NCBI RefSeq assembly: GCF_004345245.1
Contig: NZ_SLUQ01000004.1
Coordinates: forward strand, 496,001 to 560,000
Direction: 5' to 3'
Length of the DNA: 64,000 bases
Origin: Rhizobium sp. BK251
GTDB lineage: Bacteria; Pseudomonadota; Alphaproteobacteria; Rhizobiales; Rhizobiaceae
Positions 38,055 to 47,695 of this stretch are shown one piece after another; position 1 is the first letter of the stretch, and each line of letters opens with the position of its first letter. The notes under the pieces are model-generated. The model made no database searches. It had not been told where the DNA came from and was given only the letters and a program-made list of their open reading frames with translations. The position numbers were made by a program, and so were the translations under genes.

Positions 38055-39461
38055 TTAGCGGGTACGGCGCAGCACCGCCGCGAAGAAGCCGTCGAGACCG
38101 GATGGAATGCCTTCGCCAAGCGGCAGCATCGCCGGCGTGGTGCGAAATTCTCCGAGCGGGGAGATCGCGTCCTCGAGGCCCGGCCAGTCCTCGGCCCTGA
38201 CGGGAACGCGCTCGACGCCGTCCGAATCGGCAAGGACGCGGGCAACCACGTCCTCGCCTTCCAGCGGATCCAGCGAACAGTTGGAAAAGACGACAAGGCC
38301 GCCGGGCTTGACCAGCGTCAGGGCGTGCCGCAGCAGCCGTTCCTGAAATGCCGCGAGCCTTTCGATGTCTGCCATGCCCTTGGTCCAGAGCACGTCCGGA
38401 TGGCGGCGGGTCGTGCCGGTGGAAGAGCAGGGCGCGTCGAGGAGCGCGGCATCGAAGAGCTCGTCCGGCCGGTATTTCGCCATATCGGCGACCATGGTCT
38501 GCGCCTTCAACTGCAGGCGCGCGAGATTGGTCTCCAGCCGCTTCAGGCGCGTCGCGGACTGGTCGAGCGCCGTCACCTCGCCGCCGGCGAGTATCAGCTG
38601 GGCGGTCTTGCCGCCCGGGGCAGCGCAAAGATCGACGACACGCTTGCCGGTGAGCGAACCGAAGAGCCGTGCCGGAATGCCGGCAGCCGCATCCTGAACC
38701 CACCATTCGCCATCGTCGTAGCCTTCCAGAGCAGGAATCCCTCCTTCGAAGGCGGCAAGGCGCACGCCGCCGGTCGGCAGCACGACACCGTTCAACCTCC
38801 TCGCCCAGCCCTCGGCATCGGATTTGACCGTGATGTCGATTGCCGCCGGTTCGAGCTGCGCCTCCGCGATCGCTAGTGCCGCCTCGCGTCCATAGGCGCC
38901 TTCCAGGCGCTCGATGAACCAATCAGGCGTGGCGGGCACGGAGGCTATGCGTCGGAGAACGTCCTGCTTTTCGCGGCCCAGCCGACGCAGGATGGCATTG
39001 ACGAGGCCGGCGAAGCGCCTGTTGCGCGGGTCCTGATTGGCCTGCTCGACGGCAAGGTCGACTGCGGAATGATCCGGGACGTCGAGATAGAGGATCTGCG
39101 CGGCACCGACCGTCAGCAGGTGGTGCAAGGCGCGAGCGCCCTCCGGCAGGGGTGAATCGAGCAGCGAGGCGAGCGCCGCGTCGATGCGCGGCAGGTGACG
39201 CAGGGCCGAATTCAGGATCGCCCGCACCAGCGCGCGGTCGTTCTCGCCCAGGGCGCGATACGCCGGATTGCCGCCTTCCGCATCGAGCATGCCGTCAAGC
39301 GACGTCTTGCGGTCGACAACGGCGGCAAGGATCTTCGCGGCCGTCGCGCGCGCAGCAAAGCCTGGCTTCTCCTCACGGGCCGCCTGCGGTGGCCTTTCAG
39401 CAGGCTTGTGTCTTCTGCTCTTGTGGAAAGGCTTGGCTTTGCCGTCTGAATTCAAGACCAC
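38055..39461 (-). CDS. rsmB: 16S rRNA (cytosine967-C5)-methyltransferase RsmB
   Basis: 468 residues. The N-terminal NusB-like RNA-binding domain (about 35-165: [40 protein letters not shown]) precedes the RsmB methyltransferase domain. SAM binding is at [16 protein letters not shown]; the two catalytic cysteines are in [16 protein letters not shown] and [13 protein letters not shown]. The start is GTG 39461, preceded by AAAGG; this makes the gene overlap the htpX 3' end by 10 bases. The first 35 residues are basic and less conserved, so a later start is possible. Confidence 0.93.
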   Translation of the reverse strand: MVLNSDGKAKPFHKSRRHKPAERPPQAAREEKPGFAARATAAKILAAVVDRKTSLDGMLDAEGGNPAYRALGENDRALVRAILNSALRHLPRIDAALASLLDSPLPEGARALHHLLTVGAAQILYLDVPDHSAVDLAVEQANQDPRNRRFAGLVNAILRRLGREKQDVLRRIASVPATPDWFIERLEGAYGREAALAIAEAQLEPAAIDITVKSDAEGWARRLNGVVLPTGGVRLAAFEGGIPALEGYDDGEWWVQDAAAGIPARLFGSLTGKRVVDLCAAPGGKTAQLILAGGEVTALDQSATRLKRLETNLARLQLKAQTMVADMAKYRPDELFDAALLDAPCSSTGTTRRHPDVLWTKGMADIERLAAFQERLLRHALTLVKPGGLVVFSNCSLDPLEGEDVVARVLADSDGVERVPVRAEDWPGLEDAISPLGEFRTTPAMLPLGEGIPSGLDGFFAAVLRRTR

Positions 39462-40414
39462 GGACCTTTAGGGGGTTGCGAACCGTCGCCACCCTGGCCT
39501 GCATTGGGCACCGAGCGCGATTTGCGCACCGGATTAACAGGCCGGACCGCCGCCGTCGACCCGCCGCTGAAATTTCGCGCCATGTCATGCAGCGCGGCGA
39601 TCCGGTTTTCCGTATTCGGATGGGTGGAAAAGAGGTTGTCCATGCGTTCGCCCGAGAGCGGATTGATGATGAACATATGCGCCGTGGCCGGGTTGCGCTC
39701 GGCATCGTAGTTCGGCACATGCGCGGCCCCGCGGGCGATCTTGCCCAGCGCCGAGGCTAGCCAGATCGGGTTGCCGCAGATTTCCGCGCCGCGCCTGTCG
39801 GCGGAATATTCGCGGGTACGGCTGATCGCCATCTGCACCAGCATGGCGGCAAGCGGCGCCACGATCATGGCCACCAGCACGCCGATGAAACCGAGCGGAT
39901 TGTTGTTGTTTTCGCGATGGCCGCCGAAGAAGAAAGCGAAATTGCCGAGCATGGAGATCGCACCGGCAAGTGTCGCCGTGATCGTCATGGTCAGCGTGTC
40001 GCGGTTCTGCACATGGGCGAGCTCATGCGCCATCACGCCCGCCACTTCTTCGGGCGTCAGCGCGCTCAGAAGCCCGGTAGAGGCCGCGACCGCGGCGTTC
40101 TCCGGATTGCGGCCGGTCGCAAAGGCGTTCGGCTGCGGATTGTCGTAGAGATAGACGCGCGGCATCGGCAGGCCGGCATTGCGCGCGAGATCGCGCACGA
40201 TCCGGTAGAATTCGGGCGCATTGCGCTCGTCGACCTCCTGGGCGCGGTACATGGAAAGCACCATGCGGTCCGAATTCCAGTAGGAGAAGAAATTCATGCC
40301 GGCGGCGATGAGGAAGGCGATCATCATGCCGCCGCGCCCACCGATCAGGAAGCCGACGAACATGAACAGGGCCGTCATGAAGGCAAGCAACATGGCAGTG
40401 CGAACGAGGTTCAT
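39452..40414 (-). CDS. htpX: membrane zinc metalloprotease HtpX
   Basis: An inner-membrane protease that removes damaged membrane proteins. 320 residues. N-terminal membrane segments ([21 protein letters not shown] and the following one) are followed by the active site [15 protein letters not shown] (H130-E-L-A-H134), further membrane segments and the downstream [15 protein letters not shown], which supplies the third zinc ligand. ATG 40414 (MNLVRT) has GGAGA six bases upstream; the ATG four codons earlier has no spacing. The last ten bases overlap the rsmB start, suggesting coupled translation. Confidence 0.95.
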   Translation of the reverse strand: MNLVRTAMLLAFMTALFMFVGFLIGGRGGMMIAFLIAAGMNFFSYWNSDRMVLSMYRAQEVDERNAPEFYRIVRDLARNAGLPMPRVYLYDNPQPNAFATGRNPENAAVAASTGLLSALTPEEVAGVMAHELAHVQNRDTLTMTITATLAGAISMLGNFAFFFGGHRENNNNPLGFIGVLVAMIVAPLAAMLVQMAISRTREYSADRRGAEICGNPIWLASALGKIARGAAHVPNYDAERNPATAHMFIINPLSGERMDNLFSTHPNTENRIAALHDMARNFSGGSTAAVRPVNPVRKSRSVPNAGQGGDGSQPPKGPWS

Positions 40415-40524
40415 CGGTGTCTCCATCTCCCGTTTTCGGCGAAGGGCTTTTCAATTGCAGCGCCGCCGCACTATGATTTGGTTATTCGCCACTCGTTTTC
40501 AATATTTTCCAGGTGGAGAGCGCA

Positions 40525-40752
40525 ATGCAGACAGCGGACAACGACAATACCCAGGCGAGCGAAGAGGATCTGCCCTCAGCCGCCGCCCGCAAACCGCTGT
40601 CGCCTGCCGCTAAGCGCGCGCTGGCCGAGGCCGAAGAGCGCAGGAAAAATGCCAAGCCCGCGGATCTGCCTCCGGAGATCGGCGGACGCGGTGGCGCCGA
40701 GCCCTCGCGCTTCGGCGACTACGAGATCAACGGGCGAGCGATCGATTTCTGA
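40525..40752 (+). CDS. DUF1674 / SDHAF4-like small protein
   Basis: 75 residues, very charged. The C-terminus PPEIGGRGGAEPSRFGDYEINGRAIDF matches the conserved end of DUF1674, which includes mitochondrial succinate dehydrogenase assembly factor 4. A role in protecting flavinylated SdhA before complex II assembly is inferred from that family; it has not been shown here. ATG 40525 follows GGTGGAGAG. It is divergent from htpX, and nothing nearby relates to complex II. Confidence 0.85.
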   Translation: MQTADNDNTQASEEDLPSAAARKPLSPAAKRALAEAEERRKNAKPADLPPEIGGRGGAEPSRFGDYEINGRAIDF

Positions 40753-40810
40753 GCAAGCGCGATCGAGAATCGGGTAGTTGGGAATTTCCGGGCGAGTCAG
40801 GAGATTGCAG

Positions 40811-41191
40811 TTGGCTAGAAATACATTCTCGTGGAGCGGTTCCCCTGCTCAGAAGATCAAGTCGTACAAACCCAAAAACATCGCCCAGGCGGCGCAGAAC
40901 AAGGCTCTCGCGATCGAAGCGCTTGATAAGGGTGTCTGCATCTCCCTGACATATGAAGGCCTGCCCAGAATCGCCGAAGTTCATACGGTAGGCACCACGA
41001 CCGCATTCAAGCCGGCGATGAACGCCTTTCAAGTGGATGGCGAAAGCAATACCCCTCCCGTTCCTGGCTGGCGCCTCTTCTTTTTCGATGAATGCTTCGA
41101 TGTCGCCTTGACGGCGACCCCGTCGACGGCGCCTCGCGCCGACTACAAGAAGGGCGCGAAACAGTTCCGGAAGGTTGATAGGGAAGTCTAG
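40811..41191 (+). CDS. hypothetical protein, stand-alone WYL-like domain
   Basis: About 126 residues starting at TTG 40811, with AGGAG eight bases upstream. The sequence (ALDKGVCISLTYEGLPRIAEVHTVG, then AFQVDGES, PPVPGWRLFFFDECFDVALT and PRADYKKGAKQF) has the layout of isolated WYL-like domains: a basic/aromatic strand, R-I-A-E/P-H, GGES..PGWRLF and a final Y..G...F. WYL folds sense nucleic acids or nucleotides. Here there is no DNA-binding domain attached. I do not know its function. The surroundings (AT-rich, between core genes) suggest an accessory gene. Confidence 0.6.
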   Translation: MARNTFSWSGSPAQKIKSYKPKNIAQAAQNKALAIEALDKGVCISLTYEGLPRIAEVHTVGTTTAFKPAMNAFQVDGESNTPPVPGWRLFFFDECFDVALTATPSTAPRADYKKGAKQFRKVDREV

Positions 41192-41351
41192 GGACCGATC
41201 GACATGAGCCGTCTGCACACGGCAACTCGATACGCGCGGAGCGAAGTTCACGGTGTTCTGAACGGGATATTGCGAAAATCCCGAATGTCGATTTAATACA
41301 TAAGTAAATATTCCTATTGACTTCCGTCCGAGATCGGAATTTATTCCTTTC
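41192..41351 (+). promoter_or_regulatory. AT-rich promoter region, TTGACT-17-TTTATT
   Basis: The gap is strikingly AT-rich (ATTTAATACATAAGTAAATA at 41291-41310). TTGACT (41317-41322) and TTTATT (41340-41345) are 17 bases apart, a good sigma-70-type pair. Transcription would begin about six or seven bases after 41345, i.e. at or next to the ATG of the nuclease gene (41352), which would leave almost no 5' leader. Confidence 0.45.
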
Positions 41352-41801
41352 ATGGCCCGCTCACTCTCGATTCTCGTTCTGTTATCACTGCTGATTTCGT
41401 CCGCTGCCCTTGCGAGCGACGAGATCGAGGGACCTGTTTCGGCGGAAATCGTGCGGGTGATCGACGGCGACACATTGCTGGTGGAGGCGATGCCCTGGCC
41501 GCAGCAGACGATCGAGGTCTATGTGCGCCTGCGTGACATCGACGCGCCGGAGATCCATTCGCGATGCGAGGAAGTCCGTAATGCCGGCCTGCGTGCCCGT
41601 GATGAGCTGCAGCAGCTCGTGGCGGCCTCCAGGCAAGTGCAGCTGACCAGGATTTCGGGAGACAAGTATTTCGGGCGCATCCTTGCCGATATCAGAACGG
41701 GCGATGGCCGGAATCCGGCTCAGGATCTGCTTTCGGAAGGCTATGTCCGGCCCTATGACGGCGGCCGCAAGCCGAAAGTGGCCTGCGCCGGCGACGAATA
41801 G
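41352..41801 (+). CDS. exported thermonuclease-family (SNase) protein
   Basis: 149 residues with a signal peptide (about 1-21, ending ALAS). The SNase fold is shown by IVRVIDGDTLLVEA (calcium-binding Asp) and VRLRDIDAPEIHSRCEE (catalytic Arg and Asp/Glu), followed by YFGRILADIR and LSEGYVRPYDGGRK. Two cysteines (in HSRCEEV and KVACAGD) might form a disulfide in the periplasm. No Shine-Dalgarno sequence is well placed. It could be an extracellular or periplasmic nuclease. The neighbour on the left is the WYL-like orphan. Confidence 0.85.
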   Translation: MARSLSILVLLSLLISSAALASDEIEGPVSAEIVRVIDGDTLLVEAMPWPQQTIEVYVRLRDIDAPEIHSRCEEVRNAGLRARDELQQLVAASRQVQLTRISGDKYFGRILADIRTGDGRNPAQDLLSEGYVRPYDGGRKPKVACAGDE

Positions 41802-41840
41802 CAGCCGCCCCGGCGGACCGGAGCGGCGTTTCTAGAGACT

Positions 41841-43799
41841 TTATGCGGCGTTCGCCTTGTTCTGGCGATTGGCGATGAGGTCGTCCACGACGGCGGGATC
41901 GGCAAGCGTCGATGTATCGCCGAGCGAGCCGAAATCGTCCTCGGCGATCTTGCGCAGGATACGGCGCATGATCTTGCCGGAGCGAGTCTTCGGCAGACCG
42001 GGAGCGAACTGGATCTTGTCAGGCGATGCAATCGGGCCGATCTCGGTCCTGACATGCTTGACGAGATCCTGGCGCAACGCCTCCGAGCCCTCCTGTCCGG
42101 CCATCAGCGTCACATAGCAATAGATGCCCTGGCCTTTGATCGAATGCGGATAGCCAACGACCGCGGCCTCCGAGACCAGATGATGCGAGACGAGCGCCGA
42201 TTCCACCTCTGCGGTGCCGAGGCGATGGCCCGAGACGTTCAGCACGTCGTCGACGCGACCGGTGATCCAGTAATAGCCGTCCTCGTCGCGCCGGCAGCCG
42301 TCACCGGTGAAATACTTGCCCTTGTAGGTGGAGAAGTAGGTCTGGATGAAGCGCTGGTGATCGCCGTAGACGCTGCGCATCTGGCCAGGCCAGCTATCCG
42401 TGATGCAGAGATTGCCGTCGGCCGGACCTTCCAGCACCTTCCCCTCGTTGTCGACCAGCTGCGGCTTGACCCCGAAGAAGGGCAGGGTTGCAGAGCCCGG
42501 CTTGAGGTCCATGGCGCCCGGCAGCGGCGTGATCATGTGGCCGCCGGTTTCCGTCTGCCACCACGTATCGACGATCGGGCAGCGCCCATCGCCCACGACA
42601 TTGTAGTACCACTCCCAGGCTTCCGGATTGATCGGCTCACCGACAGTACCGAGAAGACGCAGGCTGGAGCGCGAGGAGCGCTTCACGAAATGATCGCCGG
42701 CTCCCATCAGGGAGCGGATTGCTGTCGGCGCGGTGTAGAAGATATTGACCTTGTGCTTGTCGATAATCTCCCAGAAGCGACCCTGATCCGGGAAGTTGGG
42801 CACGCCCTCGAACATCAGCGAGGTCGCGCAGTTCGCAAGCGGGCCATAGACGATGTAGGAATGCCCGGTAACCCAGCCGACATCAGCCGTGCACCAGTAG
42901 ATGTCTCCGTCGTGATAGTCGAAGACATATTCATGGGTCATCGCGGCATAGACGAGATAGCCGCCGGTGGTGTGTAGCACGCCCTTCGGCTTGCCCGTCG
43001 AGCCGGAGGTATAGAGGATGAAGAGCGGGTCTTCCGCCTTCATCTTCACCGGCGGGCATTCGGGCTTAACGGTAGCGACTTCCTGGTGGTACCAGAGGTC
43101 TCGGCCGGGCGCCCAGCCGGTCTTGCCGCCGGTGCGGCGCACGACCAGGACCTTGTTGACGATGACGAACTGCTTGGCGGCGATGTCGATGGCCGTGTCG
43201 GTATTCTCCTTGAGCGGCACGGGCTTGCCGCCACGCACGCCTTCGTCGCAGGTGATGACGAAGGTCGACTGGCAATCGACGATGCGGCCGGCCAGCGCAT
43301 CCGGCGAGAAGCCACCGAAGACAACCGAATGGACGGCACCGATGCGGGCGCAGGCCAGCATCGCATAGGCCGCCTCGGGGATCATCGGCATGTAGATGGT
43401 GACGCGGTCGCCCTTCTTGACCCCATGCTTCTTCAGCACGTTCGCGAGTCGGCAGACATGGTCGTAAAGCTCGTTATAGGTGACCTTCTTGTCGATATAG
43501 GGGTTGTCGCCTTCCCAGATGAACGCAACACGCTCGCCATGCGTCTTCAGGTGGCGGTCGATACAGTTGTAGGAGACGTTGGTGAGACCATCCTCGAACC
43601 ACTTGATCGAGACCTTGCCGGTGAACGACGTGTTCTTGACCTTCGTGTAGGGCTTGTACCAGTCGATGCGCTTTCCGTGCTTGCCCCAGAACTTGTCCGG
43701 ATCCTCGACGCTTTCCTCGTACCATTTCAGGTACTTCGCGTGATCGATCAGGGCACGGCTCTTCACCGGCTTGAGAACCGGATAGACTTTTTCCGACAT
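41841..43799 (-). CDS. acsA: acetyl-CoA synthetase
   Basis: Activates acetate through acetyl-AMP to acetyl-CoA. 652 residues, the standard length. It shows the adenylation motifs [20 protein letters not shown] (P-loop), [16 protein letters not shown] and [21 protein letters not shown]. The C-terminal [11 protein letters not shown] contains the lysine that is acetylated to switch the enzyme off. ATG 43799 ([11 protein letters not shown]) has GGAGGAG just upstream. The 228 bases to trcR form a divergent promoter region. prpE, a related synthetase, is on the same strand on the other side of trcR. Confidence 0.97.
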   Translation of the reverse strand: MSEKVYPVLKPVKSRALIDHAKYLKWYEESVEDPDKFWGKHGKRIDWYKPYTKVKNTSFTGKVSIKWFEDGLTNVSYNCIDRHLKTHGERVAFIWEGDNPYIDKKVTYNELYDHVCRLANVLKKHGVKKGDRVTIYMPMIPEAAYAMLACARIGAVHSVVFGGFSPDALAGRIVDCQSTFVITCDEGVRGGKPVPLKENTDTAIDIAAKQFVIVNKVLVVRRTGGKTGWAPGRDLWYHQEVATVKPECPPVKMKAEDPLFILYTSGSTGKPKGVLHTTGGYLVYAAMTHEYVFDYHDGDIYWCTADVGWVTGHSYIVYGPLANCATSLMFEGVPNFPDQGRFWEIIDKHKVNIFYTAPTAIRSLMGAGDHFVKRSSRSSLRLLGTVGEPINPEAWEWYYNVVGDGRCPIVDTWWQTETGGHMITPLPGAMDLKPGSATLPFFGVKPQLVDNEGKVLEGPADGNLCITDSWPGQMRSVYGDHQRFIQTYFSTYKGKYFTGDGCRRDEDGYYWITGRVDDVLNVSGHRLGTAEVESALVSHHLVSEAAVVGYPHSIKGQGIYCYVTLMAGQEGSEALRQDLVKHVRTEIGPIASPDKIQFAPGLPKTRSGKIMRRILRKIAEDDFGSLGDTSTLADPAVVDDLIANRQNKANAA

Positions 43800-43922
43800 G
43801 GACTCCTCCTCGCAGAACTGGATCGCCGGCCTTTCGAAATGGGTCGCGGCGTGTCTCACCGACGATTCATAGCAGGTCGTCGCCGGTCAGCAATTAGACA
43901 AAGGTCAGTTCACCATGAAGAT

Positions 43923-43951
43923 TTGCATTTCTGTGGCACAGGGGTTATATA
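43923..43951 (+). promoter_or_regulatory. promoter candidate for trcR
   Basis: TTGCAT (43923-43928) and TATATA (43946-43951) are separated by exactly 17 bases. They lie about 75 bases before the trcR ATG and point rightward. The spacing and sequence fit a sigma-70-type promoter, by inspection only. Confidence 0.5.
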
Positions 43952-44027
43952 GCGCGCTAATTCCCGGAAAAATGTGGTGAGACCCACCGACCGCGACACC
44001 GGCGCGGACGACAGAAGGACTATATCC

Positions 44028-44735
44028 ATGGCTCAACAACTGCTCATGCCGAAGGCGACTGCCATCTGGCTCGTCGACAATACGGCACTGTCTTTCGACC
44101 AGATCGCCCAGTTCTGCAAGCTGCATCCGCTCGAGGTCAAAGCAATTGCCGATGGCGAGGCGGCGCAGGGGATCAAGGGCCTGGATCCGATTTCGACTGG
44201 CCAGCTCTCCCGCGACGAGATCGCGCGCGCCGAGGCCAATCCGAACCACAAGCTGAAGCTTTCCGAGCCGAAGGTCCGCGTGCCCGAATCCAAGCGCCGC
44301 GGTCCGCGCTACACGCCGGTCTCGAAGCGGCAGGATCGTCCGAACGCCATTCTCTGGCTGGTGCGCAACCATCCCGAACTCAAGGACGCGCAGATCTCCC
44401 GCCTCGTCGGCACGACGAAGTCGACCATCGAACAGATCCGCGACCGCACTCACTGGAACTCCACCAACCTGGCGCCGATGGACCCGGTGACGCTCGGCCT
44501 CTGCAGCCAGATCGACCTGGACATGGAAGTCGAGAAGGCTGCCAAGGGCCGGCCGCTGCCGACCGCCGCCGAGATCGGCGCGACGCTGCAATCCGCGCAC
44601 GAGACCGAGAAGCTTCCGACAGGCTTCGAGCGCGAGGAGGAGAAGGAAAAGGAAATCGACGCCGACGCCGTCTTCGCCAAGCTGAAGTCGCTGAAGTCCA
44701 CGACCCGGGACGAAGACGAGGACGATCAATACTGA
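44028..44735 (+). CDS. trcR: cell-cycle transcriptional regulator TrcR (DUF1013)
   Basis: 235 residues, starting MAQQLLMPKATAIWLVDNTALSFDQIAQFC and containing two helix-turn-helix-like segments (the first at LSFDQIAQFCKLHPLEVKAIADGEAAQ; the second at LKDAQISRLVGTTKSTIEQIRDR). The C-terminus is acidic. This is the DUF1013 family, conserved across Alphaproteobacteria. Members are named TrcR and linked to cell-cycle transcription. The exact targets cannot be read here. AAGGA is ten bases before the ATG. Confidence 0.92.
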   Translation: MAQQLLMPKATAIWLVDNTALSFDQIAQFCKLHPLEVKAIADGEAAQGIKGLDPISTGQLSRDEIARAEANPNHKLKLSEPKVRVPESKRRGPRYTPVSKRQDRPNAILWLVRNHPELKDAQISRLVGTTKSTIEQIRDRTHWNSTNLAPMDPVTLGLCSQIDLDMEVEKAAKGRPLPTAAEIGATLQSAHETEKLPTGFEREEEKEKEIDADAVFAKLKSLKSTTRDEDEDDQY

Positions 44736-44760
44736 TCTTCCCGCGATCCCCGCGCTTTTG

Positions 44761-44796
44761 AAGCCCTGGCCAGCCAAACCTGGACCGGGGCTTTTC
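44761..44796. terminator. terminator between trcR and prpE
   Basis: AAGCCCTGG (44761-44769) pairs with CCGGGGCTT (44785-44793), including one G-T pair, followed by TTTTCTTT. The upstream GCGCTTTTG also gives some A/T bias for the opposite strand. It ends trcR and probably prpE. Confidence 0.75.
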
Positions 44797-44807
44797 TTTG
44801 ACAGAGC

Positions 44808-46724
44808 CTAGGCGGGCAGCTCGCTCAGTCCATGGGCACGCAGCGCAGCGCCGATTTCGTCCAGAATCGCTGGATCGTCGATTGTCGCCGGCATCTTCCA
44901 GGGCATGCCGTCGGCAATCTTCTGCATGGTGCCGCGAAGGATCTTGCCCGAGCGTGTCTTCGGCAGCCGTTCGACCACGACGACCGTCTTGAAGGCAGCA
45001 ACAGGGCCGATTTCCTCGCGCACGAGGTCGACGATCTCCCTGCCGATTGCCGATGTTTCACGGGAAACATTTTTCTTCAGGACCACGAAGCCGCAGGGAA
45101 CCTGGCCCTTGATGGCGTCACAGATGCCCACGACCGCGCATTCGGCCACATCCGGATGCCGACTGCAGACCTCCTCCATGGCGCCGGTCGAGAGCCTGTG
45201 GCCGGCGCAATTGATGATGTCGTCGGTGCGCGCCATGACGAAGACATAGCCGTCCTCGTCGAGGTAGCCGGCATCGGCCGTCTTGTAGTAGCCCGGGAAT
45301 TCCGAGAGACACGCGCTGCGAAAACGCTCGTCCGCACGCCAGAAGGTCTGCAAGCAGCCGGGCGGCAGCGGCAGCCGAACGACGATATTGCCAAGCACGC
45401 CACGCGCGACGGGATGGCCCTCGTCGTCGAACACGTCGAGATCATAGCCCGGCATCGGCACGGTCGGTGAGCCGTGCTTGACGGGCAGGAGACCGAGGCC
45501 GGCGGGGTTCGCGGCAATCGCCCAACCCGTTTCCGTCTGCCACCAGTGGTCTATCACCGGGACCTTCAGTTTCGACTCCGCCCATTTGAGTGTCTCCGGA
45601 TCGGCACGCTCGCCGGCAAGGAAGAGCGCGCGAAACCTCTCCATGGGATAGCGGCCGATGAACTCGCCTTCCGGGTCCTCCCGGCGAATGGCGCGAAAGG
45701 CTGTCGGCGCGGTGAAGAGCACGCTGACGCCGTGCTCGTCGACGACCCGCCAGAAGGTGCCGGCGTCCGGAGTGCCGATCGGCTTTCCCTCGAAGATCAC
45801 CGTAGTGACACCCGCAAGCAACGGCCCGTAAACGATATAGGAATGGCCGACCACCCAGCCGATGTCGGAGGCGGTCCAGAACACCTCACCGGGTTTCAAC
45901 CCGTAGATATTCGTCACGGACCAGAGAAGCGCAGCCATGTGGCCGCCATTGTCGCGAATGACGCCTTTCGGCTGGCCGGTCGTGCCGGATGTGTAGAGGA
46001 TGTAGAGCGGGTCCTCGGCGCTGACCGGCACGCAGGCAACGTCGGCGCCTTCCGCCCTTGCGGCGGCGACAGCATCCGCGAAATCCACGTCGCGTCCGGG
46101 GACCATCTCGGCAGTGAGTTGCGGACGCTGGAGAACGAGGCAATGCTCCGGCTTGTTTTCCGCGAGCTCCAGCGCATGTTCGACAAGCGGCTTGTAGGCG
46201 ACGACGCGCCCCGGCTCTAGCCCGCAGCTTGCGGTGACGATGAGCTTCGCGCCGGAATCGTCGATACGGGTTGCAAGCTCGTGGGCGGCAAAGCCGCCGA
46301 AGACGACTGAGTGGATCGCGCCGATGCGGGCGCAGGCAAGCATCGAGAACACGGCCTCCGGCACCATCGGCATATAGATGATGACGCGGTCGCCCTGAGT
46401 GACGCCAAGTCCGAGCAGGACCGCGGCGATCGCCTTCACCTCCGCAAGCACCTCGGCGTAGGTCCAGGCTGCCTTGGTTCCGGTCATGGCGCTGTCGAAG
46501 ATAACGGCGTTGTCGGCCCCGCGGCCCGCCGCCACATGCCTGTCGAGGCAATTATGGCAGGTGTTCGTCTTGCCACCCGCGAACCATCGCCCGTAGACGC
46601 CCTCGCTGCTGGTGAACACTTCCCGCGGAGGACGGAACCAGTCGAGCGCTGCCGCTGCCTCCCGCCAGAAGCCGTCAGGATCCTCCTTCCAGGCAGAATA
46701 GACCTGATGATATCTGCTCTGCAT
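44808..46724 (-). CDS. prpE: propionate--CoA ligase PrpE
   Basis: An acyl-CoA synthetase related to Acs. 638 residues: LYTSGTTGQPKGVIRDNGGH (P-loop), [36 protein letters not shown] (Gly-Trp in place of the Gly-Gly of Acs, typical of PrpE), YVFVMARTDDIINCAGHRL, and [11 protein letters not shown] with the regulatory lysine. It could also accept acetate or acrylate. A parS-like 16-mer at 45054-45069 lies inside the gene and is read as V-S-R-E-T at residues 553-557. Confidence 0.9.
   Translation of the reverse strand: MQSRYHQVYSAWKEDPDGFWREAAAALDWFRPPREVFTSSEGVYGRWFAGGKTNTCHNCLDRHVAAGRGADNAVIFDSAMTGTKAAWTYAEVLAEVKAIAAVLLGLGVTQGDRVIIYMPMVPEAVFSMLACARIGAIHSVVFGGFAAHELATRIDDSGAKLIVTASCGLEPGRVVAYKPLVEHALELAENKPEHCLVLQRPQLTAEMVPGRDVDFADAVAAARAEGADVACVPVSAEDPLYILYTSGTTGQPKGVIRDNGGHMAALLWSVTNIYGLKPGEVFWTASDIGWVVGHSYIVYGPLLAGVTTVIFEGKPIGTPDAGTFWRVVDEHGVSVLFTAPTAFRAIRREDPEGEFIGRYPMERFRALFLAGERADPETLKWAESKLKVPVIDHWWQTETGWAIAANPAGLGLLPVKHGSPTVPMPGYDLDVFDDEGHPVARGVLGNIVVRLPLPPGCLQTFWRADERFRSACLSEFPGYYKTADAGYLDEDGYVFVMARTDDIINCAGHRLSTGAMEEVCSRHPDVAECAVVGICDAIKGQVPCGFVVLKKNVSRETSAIGREIVDLVREEIGPVAAFKTVVVVERLPKTRSGKILRGTMQKIADGMPWKMPATIDDPAILDEIGAALRAHGLSELPA
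45054..45069. promoter_or_regulatory. parS-like site inside prpE (15/16)
   Basis: TGTTTCACGGGAAACA differs from TGTTTCACGTGAAACA at one position in the centre, so the inner palindrome is broken there. It is about 7 kb from parB. On the minus strand it codes for VSRET in the C-terminal part of PrpE. Confidence 0.65.
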
Positions 46725-46833
46725 GCGCTCCTCCCACAGAACTCCGCCGGCCGATCTCCCGATGCCGGCAGTCTAGGTGAGGAGTATGGCGCGAGGAAGC
46801 CCGACGAAAGCCCTAAGACGAAGGGGCGATGCG

Positions 46834-47493
46834 TCAGCGCGCGCCGAAGATGGCCGAACCGACCCGCACGCTCGTTGCGCCGAAGGCGATCGCGGTCTCG
46901 AAATCACCGGACATGCCCATCGACAACTTGTCGAGACCGCAACGCGCCGAGAGCTTTGCAAGCAGGGCAAAATACGGGCCCGGATTTTCCTCGGCTGGAG
47001 GAATGCACATCAATCCCTCGATCGAAAGACCAAGCTCCTCGCGGCAGAGGCGGACGAACTCGACCGTATCAGCGGGTGCGATGCCAGCCTTCTGGGGTTC
47101 ATGCCCGATATTGACCTGGACGTAGAGGCGCAGGCTGCGGCCCTGGCGCTCCATCTCCTCGGCGATCGCGCGGGCGATCTTCTCGCGGTCGACCGTTTCG
47201 ATCACATTGAAGAGCGCAACCGCCTCGGCCGTCTTGTTGGATTGCAACGGCCCAATGAGATGCAGTTCAAGCTCCGGCGTCTCGGCCTTGAGTTCCGGCC
47301 ACTTGCCCTGGCTTTCCTGGACGCGGTTTTCGCCGAAGACGCGCTGCCCGGCCACGATCGCAGGGCGGATGGCGTCGGCATCGAAGGTCTTGGAGACCGC
47401 GACCAGCTGCACCGAGCCCGGACTGCGCCCGGACTGCCGCTCCGCCGTCGAGATCCGCGCCCTTACCTCGTCCAGCCGATCTTGAAGTTCCAT
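46834..47493 (-). CDS. YggS/PROSC-family PLP-binding protein
   Basis: A 219-residue protein with an alanine-racemase-like barrel that carries PLP and keeps PLP homeostasis, without known catalytic activity. Lys35 in LVAVSKTFDADAI is the PLP lysine. Other family parts are FGENRVQESQGKW, HLIGPLQSNK, LYVQVNIGHEPQKAGI, GLMCIPP and KLSMGMSGDFETAIAFGATSVRVGSAIFG (phosphate site). It is the second gene in the window concerned with PLP, the other being pdxY. It is divergent from leuS. Confidence 0.94.
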   Translation of the reverse strand: MELQDRLDEVRARISTAERQSGRSPGSVQLVAVSKTFDADAIRPAIVAGQRVFGENRVQESQGKWPELKAETPELELHLIGPLQSNKTAEAVALFNVIETVDREKIARAIAEEMERQGRSLRLYVQVNIGHEPQKAGIAPADTVEFVRLCREELGLSIEGLMCIPPAEENPGPYFALLAKLSARCGLDKLSMGMSGDFETAIAFGATSVRVGSAIFGAR

Positions 47494-47695
47494 TGTCGCC
47501 GTCCCAATTCAAATACCGAATTTCAATCGACAACGAACTAGACAGACGCTCGCCGCTTGCCAAGCCCTCCGCCGCCGAATCCAGCTTCCAGGGCCAAGTT
47601 TGAACGCTTCCGCGACCCTCTAAACTTGACGCTTCGGGTGTTTCATGATGAAGGTCACGGCCAATCCTCCCCTGATTTCCGGAAACAAGATTACA

